This document shows, piece by piece, positions 1-12,566 of a stretch of 64,000 nucleotides of DNA. The stretch is from Saccharum officinarum (taxonomy: Eukaryota > Streptophyta > Magnoliopsida > Poales > Poaceae). The stretch is from contig CM036159.1 of the NCBI GenBank assembly GCA_020631735.1, positions 16,221,511-16,285,510 of the forward strand. The letters are read 5' to 3'. The notes beneath the pieces are model-generated. The model ran no database searches, was not told the origin of the DNA, and saw only the letters and a program-made list of their open reading frames with translations. The first letter of the stretch is position 1. Every line of letters starts with the position of its first letter. A program made the position numbers and the translations under genes.

Positions 1-1252
1 GCAGAACCGCAAACGCACGGTTTCATGTTCAGGACGCGCCGGGGATGGCTGATCCGAACTCTCATGGTCATGACAACGTACGACTGATGCGAACAAGTTG
101 GAGCACTAGTTGAGCTTTCCCCAGCGGAGAGGATGATGGAGCATGCAGCGCCACCCAACAACAACGAACATACGTGACCTCCGCACGTCAGGATTCGCCG
201 TGCCTGCGACCGGTACACCATGCAGGCAGCACATGGGGGAACCTGCACCTGAGGCTGTCCACGGGCAGGCGAGCAGCGCCGCGCGACGTCCCTACCCGTC
301 TCCTCCGAATCTCCGATCCGCCCCGGACACGGCGAAACCCCCGTGTCCCCGGCGCCCCGCGGCACGGCACGGTCCACATCCCCGAGCCCTCAGCTCGCCG
401 CGGAGGCCAGGCCCGGCCGGGCTCCGTGGACGCAGCACCACGTTGGGTGTCACGCTGCCGCGCCCGCCGTCCGGCAGCGCCATACGCAGGGCCATGCGTC
501 GCGGGCGGCACCACCGGGCCTACGTGCCCTGGCCCCGGCCCCCCCATGTCGCCCATCGTGTAGCTAACTAGCCGACCGCCGCTCCCGTTTGACGCAGTCT
601 TTTTGCCGTATAAATCGTCGCGTCGTCCGTTGGTACGTCGCCCGCGCGTAGATTCTCCCCGGCCGCGACCGTACGTACGTGCCATCACGCGCGGATGGAT
701 TTCGACGAGGCTTCGTTCGTTCGTTCGCGCGCTAGCTAGCCGTGACCGCCCCACTGGCTTACTATACAGCTAGTGCTAGTGCCTGCGGCCGCCGGCCGGC
801 CTGCCTACTGGATCGGAGGAAATGGCTGTCCAGCCGCCGCCCTCCGGTCGTGCACGACATGACACAGTGCTTTGCTGCGCGATGGATCGATCCCGGACGG
901 CGACGGCGACGGGCCCTATGGGATGTGCGCCCCGCCCATGTTGCACGCGGAGCCCACATGGGTTGCCACGACCTCGCCCGGTCGTCTTCGCCTCGCCGTG
1001 GGTATCTGCAAGAGGATCGGTGCTGGTGCCCACTCGCACACAACAACAGTAAGGGACAAGGGTTCGAGGTGTTTGGCCAATGGCATTCATGGGAGCGCAT
1101 GGTCGTGGTCGGTTCTGGAAGTTAAGACAACGGTTAGTGCGTGCCCATGGGCCATGGGCCACGGCGATGCATGCCAGTGTGACAGCGATCCGGCGAGGGA
1201 ATATAGAGCCAAGGCCGACAAGGCGCCCCCAGACCAACAAGAATCAGCACAG
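1..1252. other. GC-rich stretch, no recognised gene
   Basis: About 200-600 and 780-1000 are strongly GC-rich, which keeps several overlapping reading frames open on both strands at once. None of the translations contains a protein motif I recognise, and the proline/arginine-rich composition is what open frames in random GC-rich DNA look like. A TATAAAT string lies near 609-615, but no convincing coding exon follows it. The stretch could be a first exon or 5' flank of a gene outside the window, or a fragment captured by a transposon; the sequence alone does not decide. Confidence 0.5.
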
Positions 1253-2213
1253 GGGCCCTGTTTGGGACAGTTTTATTTAGCTACGCTTCAATTCAAATCA
1301 AAGCGTCAAAAACATAGCTAGATTCGCTAAGAATCAAAGCGGCGGGGCGGATGAGCAGCGCGAGGAGAATGAGCGCGGTGCAGAGGATCTCGGCCGTTGC
1401 GGAGCGCCGTGGAGAGTTAGCGTTGCCCGTAGTGCTACAAATCGACGTGTTTCCTCCCTTGAAGTGATCGGAGATATATGCTTGATCCAACTGGCATTGT
1501 GCATAGCCTTTTGGACTGTGACGTTCTTTCTTCATGATTTTTCGAAAAAGAAGTAGGGCTATGTTTCTTTTTGTGAGCCACCTCATTGACCTAGTTACAA
1601 TGTGAAAAGGGGGTTATGTCGCTACTTCACTTGGGTGGATGTGGTATAAGGGGACTAACAAGGAACTTTTCTACACCTCAGCCATGGTCATGGTTAGAAG
1701 AGGAGACACAGCCCCTTTTGACATTGTAACTGAGGCCACCCCCAACACGCCACCCTGTCGTGCTGCCCCGTGCTCCAAATCAGACTGCAAGTGCCACGTT
1801 AAATGGATAAGCTGCCTCGCAGAGGGTTGTAGTGGCCTGCAGAGGAAGCACGGCCTCATCTGACATTTTTACAGAAGCTAACAATGGAGCACGTATTGCA
1901 GGAACGGAGCAGCTGTTTGTGAAAAGAGAGAGAGAGTTGGAGTGAGGAAAAGGTAGCTGCATGATGTCCTTTTTACACTGCAAAAGCTGTAAAAGACTGC
2001 ACTAGACTTTAATTGATGGTTGATGGGTGGACAGCCTCAAGTTGTTTGCTGAACATGTGGCACGTATTTTTTGCCAAGGCTAACATGCCGTTGGGGCTGC
2101 CCTGAGTGAGGCGGCTCAAAAGAAAAGCATAGCCCTGCTTGCATGCGAAAAACTCTTAAGTCTCAAGTCTTTTCACCAGAATCACGAGACAAAAGCAACT
2201 CCAAACGGGACCA
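1253..2213. mobile_element. possible small TIR DNA transposon
   Basis: The left edge reads GGCCCTGTTTGGG and the right edge, read on the other strand, GGTCCCGTTTGGAG. This resembles the GGCCCTGTTTGG termini common on grass non-autonomous DNA transposons. No matching target-site duplication is visible. Inside, 1593-1612 and 1712-1731 form a 20-bp inverted repeat with one mismatch, and a diverged direct copy of part of the right arm lies near 1839-1872. No transposase is encoded. The superfamily cannot be assigned. Confidence 0.3.
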
Positions 2214-2252
2214 AGACCTTCCTCGCGTACATACACCAGTACTTGTCTTTGC

Positions 2253-2270
2253 ACGTACGTACGTACGTAC
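2253..2270. repeat. CGTA microsatellite
   Basis: A short perfect run of the self-complementary tetramer CGTA, followed by an AT dinucleotide run. It lies in the AT-rich 2214-2883 stretch, where nothing else is recognisable. Confidence 0.7.
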
Positions 2271-3317
2271 AATATATATCAACTGGGGCATACATGTTTT
2301 GGTCACTTTATTGAAATATCCGCTTCTTTGAAATAAAAATCAGGCTGCTAAAGTGTGGCAGTGCCTACTTTCGTTATGCAGGACAGTGCCGCTTGTATAC
2401 AGTAATATAGGTGATATCTGCTCTCTTCTGATTGTCAGCAAAAACGACTCTACTACTGGTACCTATCGCGTGGGAATGAACTCCTATAAAACTTTTATAT
2501 TATTGCTATAAAATTCTTGCGTTTAAAAGAGGCTCTCGATGATTTTTACTCCATCAATCCCGTAGAGATGCTAAGTTTAAATCAAATTACTTTAACTTTA
2601 AAGTTTAAAGAAAATAGTATCAACATTTGTGACTTTAAATAGGTATGCTAAATATTAGTTTATTTTTATATAGATTTGAATACTAATTTTAGAATCATAT
2701 TTTTTCTGTAGGATGGGAGGGAGTACCCCTGATTTTGCCTCTCAGACCAGCCTGACAACTTGCACAATTTTTTTACGAATTCCACGTCAAAAACTCCAAC
2801 AAGGACGGTTGAGCTGCGCGACGACGATGCAGCTGTCACAACCCATCGCTTGCACTGCATGTACTACTACTACATGCAAGTGCAACATTGTTAGCTAAGA
2901 GCAAGTTCAACAGTTTACCAAAATTCACTTGACAAATATTATGATTTGTCAACTTTGCAAAAATATATGGCAAATAAAAAATAGACTCTCTCCGATAGTT
3001 TACCATTTTTACTTGGTATAAATTTATAAAAGTAGACCCACAAACTACCGGTTCTCAACTGCTCGTGCCGCGCACGTTTCTCCTCCTTGCGCCGCGCACG
3101 TTTCTTCCTCATCGTGCGCGTACGTGAAGGGCGCCGCCGCCAAGGTTCCTCTCTCCATCGCGGGAACCAGATCCTCCTCCACAATCCCTCTCATCAAGCC
3201 GGCCATCTCCTCCAGCAAGGCGCCCATCTCCTTCTCCCATCGGGTAAGCATCACCTCCCATCCGCCTCCAGTCGATCTAGGTTGTTCGTATTCCTCAATA
3301 CTTGTTGTTCAGGAATC

Positions 3318-4632
3318 ATGTCTAGGAAGAGTTCCCGTGAGCGAAGACAATTGGATGAGTCATCATCCGATAACGATGACTCCCTGATATTATTGGCTGC
3401 TCGAATTGTGCAAACCTTCTCCAATGACAAAGGAAGACACGGTGACTCTGTCGATGGTCATAGAGTTCTTTACCGTGATAGAGAAGGCGGCCATGACAGG
3501 ATGTTTCGAGATTATTTGGTGGAGAATCCAACATACGGCCTCGAAATTTTCCGTCGAAGGTTCTTGTTCTTTAACTTCAGATGAATTTGTTTTATGTGCT
3601 GAAATATTATTATAGTTGTCAAACTTTAGTTTTGTTTTTTCAGGTACAGGATGTCTAGGGAACTTTTCTTACGCATAATGAATGTTGTTGAAACGCACGA
3701 TGATTACTTTATACAGAAAAGGAATGCTGCCAATGTTCTTGGATTGATTTGCTTCCAAAAAGTCACTGCCACAATGCGTATGCTCACTTATGGAGTTCCA
3801 GCTGATGCGACAGATGAGTACGTTTGCATTGGCGAAAGTACTGCACTTCAGAACCTATGTAAATTTGTTGCTGCAGTTGTTGAGATTTTTGGAGATGAAT
3901 ACCTCAGATATCCTAATGAGACGGACACAACACACTTACTTGCAATCGGTGAGAAAAAAGGCTTTCTAGGAATGTTAGGGTCTATCGATCGTATACATTG
4001 GACGTGGAAGAACTGTCCATATGACAAACAGGGTCAGTACAAGGGGCATGTGGACAAGTCCACTATCATTTTGGAGGCTGTTGCTTTGAACGACCTTTGG
4101 ATATGGCATGCCTTCTTTGGGATGCCCGGGTCTCATAATGACATCAATGTTCTTCATAGATCTCCTTTGTTTGATAACCTGGCGGAAGGTAGAGCTCCAA
4201 CCGTGAACTTTTCCGTTAATGGCCATGACTACAGAATGGGTTATTATCTTGCAGATGGTATATACCCCTCATGGGCTACTTTAGTCAAGTCCATCACTCT
4301 TCATATGGGGGAACGAGAGGCAATATTTTGCCAAAGCGCAAGAAGCAGCGAGGAAGATGGTCGAGAGAGTTTTGGGGGTTCTTCAGTCTAGGTTCGCCAT
4401 TGTTCGAGGATGAGCTCGCATTTGGGACATTGAGACATTGGCTTTGATCATGAGGGCTTGTGTGATCATGCACAATATGATTGTGGAAGATGAAGGGTTC
4501 ATGGTTGACCCTAATGAGCGTTTTGATTACGGTGGTGAAAATGTCCAACCTGCTCATGGCCACCCTACTCGTACGCTTGATGAATTTATTAAGGCGCATA
4601 GAATAATCAGAGACAAGGAAATACATGTGTAG
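3318..4632 (+). pseudogene. PIF/Harbinger DDE transposase (broken)
   Basis: Transposase of the DDE superfamily 4 type, which would cut and rejoin the element's ends. The likely start is the ATG at 3318, followed by an acidic, serine-rich N-terminus. A small intron fits at 3560-3643 (GT...AG, joining FRR to YRMSRELFL). Exon 2 holds the first catalytic Asp in GSIDRIHW, then LWIWHAFFGMPGSHNDINVL, and the second Asp in LADGIYPSW. A frameshift near 4325-4335 moves the reading into another frame, where the catalytic Glu (VERVLGVLQSRF) and the C-terminal MHNMIVEDE motif are found. A TGA at 4411-4413 then interrupts that frame. The remaining sequence closely follows grass Harbinger transposases. Non-functional as written. 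Confidence 0.88.
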
Positions 4633-5059
4633 TTGAAAGAAGACCTCATCGAACACCTGTGGAACCATCATCTAGATTTATACTCGTACACCATCTGAAT
4701 ATTACTGAGGCATATAGAATTTATTTGTTTAATTGTTACTATCAATTCGTGTTTTCATTCAAGTGTAATCAACTATCAGAGACAATTTGTTTAATTTTTT
4801 GTTTAACCGTTACTATCAATTCGTGTTCGAACAACTATCTTGTACTACAATCAGGCCACGGCGCCATTCACAGTACCATGCACACACGACAATACAATGA
4901 ATAGTAGCATGCACAAGACCAAACATCCACTGTATTTAAGTGCAAATAATTCCAAAATAAATAAGCAAAGGTTCATCTGAATGAAACAAAGGTTCTGCAG
5001 AATGAAATAAATAAACTAAATGTTCAATTGGTGAAGAAGTCAAATGACATGAACAAAAT

Positions 5060-6170
5060 TTAATTTCCAAGACGCCTAGCGACAATCTGCTTCTGCATCG
5101 TCTCAAGCCATTCACGCTGCAGCGGGTTGAGGGTGGTCATGTCCGCTAACATAATATCTTTCTCCTGTTTGATCAAGTCCGCTTCAGCTTTTTTTTCCTC
5201 ATTTGATACGCACTTCTTCTCTAGCTCTAGTGCTTCCTTGTCTAGCTCAAGTGATGTCATGAACCTCTCCTATTTTGCCTTCTCTTTTTCATTGTCCAAA
5301 ACCTCCTTCTTTGCCCACATCTTGTCAAGGGCCTCCAAGCAAGCTTCGTCACCTCCTCGCCTAAGATTTTCTTTAGCCTTCTTTATCCCCTCCACCCTTT
5401 TCCTTGCTCCCATTTCTTGACCAACAACATCTGTGACTACTTGTTCATTGTTGGTGCCTTCTTCTTCCCTTGGCCGAGACACCTTGGTGGACTTCTGTTT
5501 CTTCTTGTTTGCTGCTGCTTGTTTCTCCAGCTCGGCCAGTTCTACCATCTTGGCCTTCCACTTGTCTTCCCCCTTCAGTATATTCCAACAAGGCATAAGA
5601 GTGAATGACTTTTTGTCCTTGTCTAGTTCCGTGTACAACTTGAGGGCTTCTGAAATCTATATAAGGAATGTGTCAACATATATATTAGTCTCAAATAAAC
5701 CAAATTGAAGTAAAAGATTGAACAGATATACATACCTTGTCTTGGATAGTTTGTCCACTTTGATTCCTATGTTCAATCGTTGCATAGCACGAACAATACT
5801 TATTGACTTGAGCCTAAATTGTGAGCCACCTATGCATAATAGAACGCTCTGTCCTTGAAGCTTGAGTTTTCTTGTGCTTCTTAAAGAAAGCATGAACTCT
5901 ACCTCAAAACGTGGTACGAGTTTGGTTGGCCTTGTTGATGGGATCTTTGCTAGCGTTCAACCATCTTGAGCAAACAACTTCGTCTTCCTTCCAATGGAAA
6001 ATTTTGGACCACCTAGTTCCCTTGTTACCACGACTTGCCCCAACTTTCACATCGAGATCTTGATTAGTCTGAGTATCTTGAGTGATTGGAATGGTGAGGT
6101 CGTCCAAACCAGCAACATGGCCATCTTGTTCATTCAGAAGAATGTCTGACAAGAACACATCTCCATGAGT
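5060..6170 (-). pseudogene. PIF/Harbinger ORF1, Myb/SANT-like protein (broken)
   Basis: The DNA-binding partner protein found beside PIF/Harbinger transposases. Reading on the minus strand, an exon begins after an acceptor-like TTTTATAG at about 6171 with THGDVFLSDILLNEQ and includes the SANT-like stretch WSKIFHWKEDEVVCSRWLN. A stop replaces the expected Trp just after QTRTTF. The frame continues as GRVHAFFKKHKK up to a second in-frame stop. After a probable intron (GTATGT donor near 5735) the rest is a charged, coiled-coil-like region rich in Lys and Glu (KWKAKMVELAELEKQAAANK), with a third stop near 5270, ending ...QIVARRLGN. It converges on the transposase gene. The first exon was not located. 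At least three nonsense changes make it non-functional. Confidence 0.8.
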
Positions 6171-7256
6171 CTATAAAAATTGGAAAAAATAAATTGAGAG
6201 AATGCAAGTAACAATATGATCAATCATCAAGAAACAATATGATGGATCAGCAAGTAACAATATGATCGATCAGCAAGATACATTATCATCAATCAGGAAG
6301 AAACACTATCATCGATCATCAACAAGTAACATTGAACAACAAGACCAAGGCTAAATTTCTTGTGCACCTACAAATAATATGATCGATCAGCAAGGAACCG
6401 TAAACCCTAATCGATGGCAGCAGCTGATCGCGAGCTAGAAACAGATCAAGAGCATGGAAGCCTGCCTAGACTATCACCACCCTAGACTGCAGCAACTGAT
6501 TGCGAGCAAGGAACCCTAGCTACACTACTGGTACCTACAGGAGATCGACGGAAACAGATCAAGGGAGGACGTACCTGATCGCGATGGCAGCGACGGGCTT
6601 GGTGCGAGACAACGGGCTTGGCACGGGGTCTCCTTGTCACATGCTAGCCCAAATCAAGGCTCTCCTCGTCACGAGGAGGAAGGATGGGGAGGAACTGATC
6701 TACGCACTGGCCGGATCGATGAAGATATATGGCGGCCGCGTGGAGACACGCGCGGGAAGGAGTCACGAAAATTTCCACGAGCGCGCGGGAAGGCAGGCTC
6801 CGATGCGTGGGAGGGCGATGCGGAGTGGGATGCGCGCGCGGAGGGCTTCTATGGCAACTTGCTAAAGAAGGCAACCTCATTTGGCACACTGTTGGAGAGC
6901 AAATTTTCTTGTTTTGCCAAATTTTCAAGGATGGCAACCTCATTTGGCAAACTGTTACAGTTGCTCTAAAGGTAAATTGGAAAGGGAAGAACTGGAATCT
7001 GAAATAGGCAGCAGGAAGAAATATGACGAACAATGATGAGTACTTGAATTTAGAACAAATAATTTGGGTTACAGACTTACAGTTCTTCAATGTCTTCTCA
7101 ATCACTCAGTTTGGGAACATATACTCTCTCCGTCTCCCTTGCTCCTCACGATGACAACCTAGCTATAAGACCACGTTGGGCTGTAGAAGGGGGTGTTGGG
7201 CCTTCTGGGTCGGCGCTCTCCTAGGCTCGACAATCGGGCCTCGAGTCGGCGCTCTT

Positions 7257-10200
7257 CTAGGCACGACGACTCAGCTGGGCCTTCATCTTCCTGTTGGTCA
7301 CGGACATGGTTAACTGAGGGGCTAACACTCCCCCATCTTGAGAAGCGGCATGACCCCATGCTGGCGCCAGCGGAAATTGTTGACAAAGGTGATCAGCGGA
7401 CTCCCAAGTTGCCTGAGAAACTGCCATGTGCGACCACTTGATGTAGACTTGCTCGACAGGGTGAGATCCGAACGTCCAGCCACGCTGCAGAATACGTTCT
7501 GGAACCTGGAACATGGTGAGGTCAGAGGAAGGCAATGTGCTTACAGAATTGTCGCCAAGGGATAACTTTAGCTGACATGAAAAATGGGATGAATAGAAGC
7601 TCCTGGAGGTAGATCAAGCTTATAAGCTACTTTGCCAATGCGTTCCAAAATTTGGAATGGTCCAAAGAACTTGAAGGTGAGCTTGTGATACGCTTGACGA
7701 GCCACGGATGACTGCACATAAGGCTAGAGTTTGAGGAAAATTGAGTCACCAGGATTGAAAGAGCGCTCTGATCTTCTCTTATCAGCTTGGCGGCGCATTC
7801 TATCCTGGGCACGCTGAAGGTGAAGACGGACCAGGTCTTGCATCAATTCACGTTCCTCAAGCCACTGATGAAGGTCAGGCACGAGAGCTGCGGCAGCCAC
7901 GTCAATGCCTAGGTGACGAGGGGGAAAGCCATAAAGCACCTCGAATGGAGTCCGGCCCAGAGCTGAATGAGTACTGGTGTTATACCAAAATTCTGCCACG
8001 GAGAGCCACTGAGACCAACACGTCGGGCAAGCTACATGAAGCAATGGAGGTAAGTTTCCATGCACTGGTTGACGCGCTCCGTTTGACCATCTGTCTGCGG
8101 GTGATATGATGAGCTCATGCGCAACTGAATACCAGCCAGCTTGAACAACAGTTGCCAAAGTTTGCTTGTGAATACCCGGTCGTGATCTGAGATAATTGAT
8201 TTCGGCAGCCCATGCAATTTGTAGATATTGTCCATGAGCACTCTAACCACTATAGCAGCCGTGAATGGGTGTCGTAAGGGCAAAAAGTGGGCGAACTTGG
8301 AATACTTGTTGACTATCACCAGAATAGAATTGGCCCCTCCAGACAGAGGTAATCCCTCGATGAAGTCCATAGAAATGATCTCCCAAGCCGAGGTTGGGAC
8401 AGGAAGTGGTTCGAGAAGACCTAGGTAATGGGCCCTATCAGGCTTTGCCTGAAGACATACTGAGCACTGCTGAACATATTGCAATATAGATGCCCTCATT
8501 CCTGGCTAGAAAAACAAGTTGTGGACCTTTTGAATTGTAGCAGGTGCGCTGGAATGGCCGCCGATGGTACTATCATGCAAAGCTGCAATCACTTGTAATT
8601 GAAGAGATTTGTTAGACCCAAGCCAGATTCGACCCTTGTAGCGAATAATACCTTGCTGCAATGTAAAGGGTGGCCGAGCATTTCTATTGATAGCAAGCTG
8701 AGACAACAGGGAGGATGCCTCTGGATCTGCAGCATACCAATCTTGGATAGAGGCCAACCAATCATGGGAAGGTGATGAGATAGCGAACAGTGATTCAGAG
8801 TGGGCTCACCTAGACAGGGTATCAGCAACACCATTATCAACACCGCGGCGGTAGACCACCCGGTAAAGCAAACCCAATAGCTTGGCGAACACTTTTTGTT
8901 GCCATGGGGTGTGTAGGCGTTGTTTGTTGAGGTGAGTTAAGCTCTTTTGATCAGTATGTATAATGAACTCATTCTGCATCAAGTAGTGGTGCCAAGAGTT
9001 GACTGCCATAAGAATAGCAAGGTATTCCTTTTCGTAGGTGGTCAAACCTTGGTTGCGTGGACTGAGTGACTTGCTGATAAAGGCAATAGGGTGACCATTT
9101 TGCTGCAAATCAGCGCCAATGCTGGATCCGGATGCATCGGTCTCCACATGGAATGGCACAACAAAATCTAGGAGGGCTAGAACTGGTGTAGAAGACATTG
9201 CATCCTTGAGAGCTCGAAATGCTAAATCATGAACAGACGTCCACACGAACAGAGCATCCTTCTTGAGAAGATCATTGAGTGGACGAGACATAATGCCAAA
9301 GTCACGAACAAATTTTTGGTAATAACCAGCTAACCCAAGGAATCCTCGTAGAGCTCTGACGTTTGTAGGAATAGGCCATTCAGTGATTGCTCGAACCTTT
9401 TCAGGGTCTGTTGCCTCTCCGGCTTCACTGATAATGTGGCCCAAGTATTAGATGGATCGTTGTGTGAATGGTACACTTGGACAATTTAACCTTCCACTAA
9501 TCAGCCTTTAACTAAGCAAATACCAGTGCCAGATGCTGAAGGTGTTCTTCAAAAGTGTGACTATAAATTAATATGTCATCGAAGAAGACAAACACAAATT
9601 GCCAAAGACCAGGGGCAAGAGTGGAATTCATGGCCAGCTGAAAAGTTCCCGGTGCTCCAATTAACCCGAAGGCCATCACTTTGAATTCATATTGTCCTAG
9701 ATGTGTCGAGAATGCTGTTTTGTGTTCCTCGCCCGGTTCCATAAGTATATGATGAAATCCTGCTCAGAGGTCAAGCTTAGAAAACCAGTTTGAGTGGGCT
9801 AACTCATCCATGAGTTGATCAAACACTGGCACTAGAAATTTTGACTTGGCAGTCATGGCATTGAGATGCCGAAAATCAACACAGAAGCGGAAGGAGCCAT
9901 CCTTTTTCTTAACCAAAAGAACCGGTGAAGCAAAGGAGCTAGAGCTCGGTTGAATAATACCTTGGGCAACATTTCATTAACTTGGTGTTCAATTTTGTCC
10001 TTCAAGCTTGGTGGGTAACAGTAAGGACAGATGAAAATTGGTTGAGCATTAGGAAGTAGTGGTATGGAATGATTGCAAGGCCTAGATGGAGGCAGAGTTG
10101 TGGGAGGTTCAAATAGATTAGCAAAAGAGTCAACAAGCTATTGAATAGCTGGAGGTAATTGCGGAGCCTCAGGTGATAGCTTAGATAACTCAGAAGCCGA

Positions 10201-10659
10201 GCACAACTGAAAACAGACCTTGTCTGGCAAATTAACTCCCAGCCCTTGTAACACTATCCACTGTCCCTGATATGGAACATCTATCCATTTATGTTGCCAG
10301 TCAATGTGCATAGGACTGAAGGCTGTCAACCAATCCATCCCAATTATAGCATCAAACGTTGATAACCAGAGAATTCTAAAATCAGACTGGAAAGTACAGT
10401 GATCCATAGACCAGTTGACTGACTTAAGAATCCCATGACTATGAAGAATACTACCGCCAGCAATCTAAACTCGGGATGGTTGAGGGACAGACTGAAACTG
10501 AGATAGTTGTTCAGCCAATGCTTGGCTGAGGAAGGAACTGGAACTGCCAGAATCAATCAACATAATCACCGGAATGCCCTCAATTGAGCCTTGGAATTGG
10601 ATGGTCTGACAACTACGGAACCACCAGATGCTGCCTTGGACAAAGCCATGCACAATTGT
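7257..10659 (-). pseudogene. gypsy A pol polyprotein (broken)
   Basis: The reverse-strand order is that of Ty3/gypsy pol. Aspartic protease: LIDSGSSSSFLS near 10550, then IGMDWL near 10330. Reverse transcriptase: GQYEFKVMAFGL and the active-site string FFDDILIYS near 9580. RNase H: ETDASGSSIGADL near 9140. Integrase zinc region: LHDSTIGGHS near 8560. Integrase core: MDFIEGLP, SDHDRVF and TDGQTERVNQ between about 8050 and 8400, giving D, D and E. The C-terminal tail PERILQRGWTFGSHPVEQV with a conserved Trp pattern (7340-7510) looks chromodomain-like. The frame is broken by many stops and shifts, notably through the N-terminal half of RT (9750-10100). It would have copied and integrated the element. 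Confidence 0.85.
7328..7343 (-). promoter_or_regulatory. polypurine tract of gypsy A
   Basis: Read on the minus strand, CTCAAGATGGGGGAG lies directly before the 3' LTR start (TGTTAGCC). This is the position and composition expected for the plus-strand primer of reverse transcription. Confidence 0.75.
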
Positions 10660-12357
10660 TCATCAGGAGTAGAATCACCATCAAGAGCATAGGAACAATC
10701 ATCTTCTGTCAAGGAATCCCACAGAACTCCCACTGCATGCAAGACTTTAGGGGCACACTTGTGGTCCTTTGACCATTTCACACCACATTTGAAACAGAGA
10801 CCCAAGGCCATGCGGTAAGACTCGATTGCCGCTAGTTTTGCATCAATAGCTGATGGGGCAGCTTGGTGGCAGTGGTGTTCTTGTCTGGACGAGCTGGAGG
10901 AAGTGTGGTAACGCAGTGCGCGAGACAGAGGAAGTCTTGGATGAAGAAGACCAATCACCCATGCGTGGCATTGGAGTTGTCATCGAGGTTGCCTTCTTCT
11001 GCAACAATGTGACAGTGCAAGCAATATCCAAATCTTTTGGGCGCAAGACAAGTACAATTGCCTTAATATCAGCTCGCAAACCATCTATGAAATGCATGGT
11101 ATAAAACATAGGATTGGTGGATTGGGAATATGCTTTCAATTGATGCACTAATTCTGTGAACAGCTTGACATATTCAGCCACATTTGAGGTTTGTTTTGCA
11201 TGAAAGAGTTGGTGGATAAGTAATTCCTTTTGATCGCGGAGTGAACCAATCATGAAGGAGGCGATAAAAACCCTGCCAATCAGAAAAGTCAAGCTCAGGT
11301 TCAATGGATTGAAACCAGCGAGCCGCGGCACCATCGAGATTCTGCTTAGAGATGCGAACCCACATGTATGAAGGAACGCAGTACATCTCAAAGTAATCAA
11401 CGCAAAGGGAGCACCAATGGAGAGGGTTATTACCGTCAAAACGAGAAAAAGAGAGCTTGGGAAGTTAACCGATGGCAGGTGGAGCGGTGGAGCTAGCGGC
11501 AACGGGGGCTCCCAACGGTCATGGTGGGAATGGCGCTAGGTAGAACGGATGGCGTGGTGTTGGTGGATTCAGGTGAGGCTGTGGCGGAGGAGGAGGAAAC
11601 ACCGATGGAGGATTATGATGAGGCAGCGGTGGATGATTCTGGTGAGGCGATGGTGGAGGAGGATGAAATGCCAAAGGGGGATTTGGAGGTGGTGGATTTG
11701 GAAGAGGGGGTGGTGGCGACGAAAACACGAAACCAGGAGGATCAGGGGCAGGAGGAGAGAGGAACATGTACCCTTAGCCTGGACGTGCGTCTAGGTCATG
11801 ACGACCATGGAACCCATATCCCGTGGAGTCGAGGCAGCGCGGTGCCCATTGTGCGAAGCATGAGATGGTCCGGTGGTGGCGTTCGCAGTCGCCGCGGCCG
11901 GTGAGTGCAGGGATCCCCCGCTGTGTGGCATAGTGTCGAACACCATGCTGTCACACTTGGAACCGAGCTTCTGGACTTGAAGCCGCACATCATCCACGAG
12001 TCCCTCCATGTCGGGGCGCCAGGCTGCGAGATCTGCGGTCGCCTTCTTGAGGGCCACCACCCTGGAGTCTGGCTTGGCGGCGGCACGGAGTGCTTCCAAG
12101 TCGGTGATGCGCTTGGAGTAGTCGGCATCCCGATCGATGTAGTTGGCCTCGAGGGTAGTCAGGCACTGCTCCAGCACGGCCGCAGTGTTGGCGGCGGCGG
12201 ACGTCGCGGCCGATTGAGTCGCTTCCAGCGCCGAGAGACGTGAATCGACGGCTGTAGCCCGATCTGCTGCCGCGCGATCCCGATCGTTGAAGCGACGGTC
12301 AAGCTCGTCGAAGCAGTTGTTCATCGTGTCGAGGATGAGATGGAGCGAGGGATCCAT
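10660..12357 (-). pseudogene. gypsy A gag polyprotein (broken)
   Basis: Capsid/nucleocapsid region of element A. The best start is the minus-strand ATG at 12357-12355 (MDPSLHLILDTMNNCFDEL), about 80 bases inside the primer site. It is followed by an Ala-rich, probably coiled-coil N-terminus and a low-complexity Pro/His stretch (11519-11767). A retrotransposon gag-like segment (WVRISKQNLDGAAARWFQSI, near 11330) comes next, then LRADIKAIVLVLRPKDL near 11050. The C-terminal zinc knuckle CFKCGVKWSKDHKC lies near 10780. The parts sit in different frames, so several frameshifts have occurred. Confidence 0.78.
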
Positions 12358-12422
12358 GGCACCGAGACGGCGCTGGAGACGGGTAAAATGGTGGTGATTT
12401 GGGTAGGGTTCCAGGATCGAAC

Positions 12423-12435
12423 GAATCCGATACCA
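12423..12435 (-). promoter_or_regulatory. primer binding site of gypsy A
   Basis: The minus-strand sequence TGGTATCGGATTC begins two bases inside the right LTR. Its first seven bases match the usual TGGTATCAGAGC site complementary to initiator tRNA-Met, the common primer of plant gypsy elements. Confidence 0.7.
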
Positions 12436-12566
12436 ATTGTTAGCTAAAGGTAAATTGGGAAGGGAAGAACTGGAATCGGAAATAGGCAGTAGGAAGAAAT
12501 ACGACAAACAATGACGAGTACTTGAATTTAGAACAAATAATTTGGGTTACAGTTCTTCGATGCCCT

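Larger units (their letters stand above)
2899..6966. mobile_element. PIF/Harbinger transposon, full length
   Basis: A 4,068-bp element with terminal inverted repeats: GAGCAAGTTCAACAGTTTACC on the left, and on the right, read in reverse, GAGCAACTGTAACAGTTTGCC. The 3-bp target duplication TAA (2896-2898 and 6967-6969) is diagnostic of this superfamily. It carries both usual genes, a DDE transposase on the plus strand and a Myb/SANT-like ORF1 on the minus strand, facing each other. Both have disabling mutations. The target was the left LTR of gypsy A, ten bases from its edge, so this element is younger than gypsy A. Confidence 0.93.
2889..7327 (-). repeat. 3' LTR of gypsy A, interrupted
   Basis: The first ten bases TGTTAGCTAA (2889-2898) are separated from the rest of the LTR (6970-7327) by the PIF/Harbinger insertion. 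Joined, they match the start of the right LTR (TGTTAGCTAAAGGTAAATTGG at 12438). This copy carries an extra diverged tandem duplication around 7195-7275 and an 8-bp duplication near 7070 that the other LTR lacks. About six substitutions over the first 65 aligned bases suggest that the gypsy insertion is old. Confidence 0.9.

Noticed and set aside
143..754. Several overlapping open frames of 60-190 codons on both strands
   Set aside because: They arise from very GC-rich DNA with few stops in any frame, and no translation has a motif or a consistent start and splice context.
11521..11904. 127-codon plus-strand acidic frame (EEETPMEDYDEAAVDD)
   Set aside because: It is the antisense of the low-complexity Pro/His-rich gag region of gypsy A.
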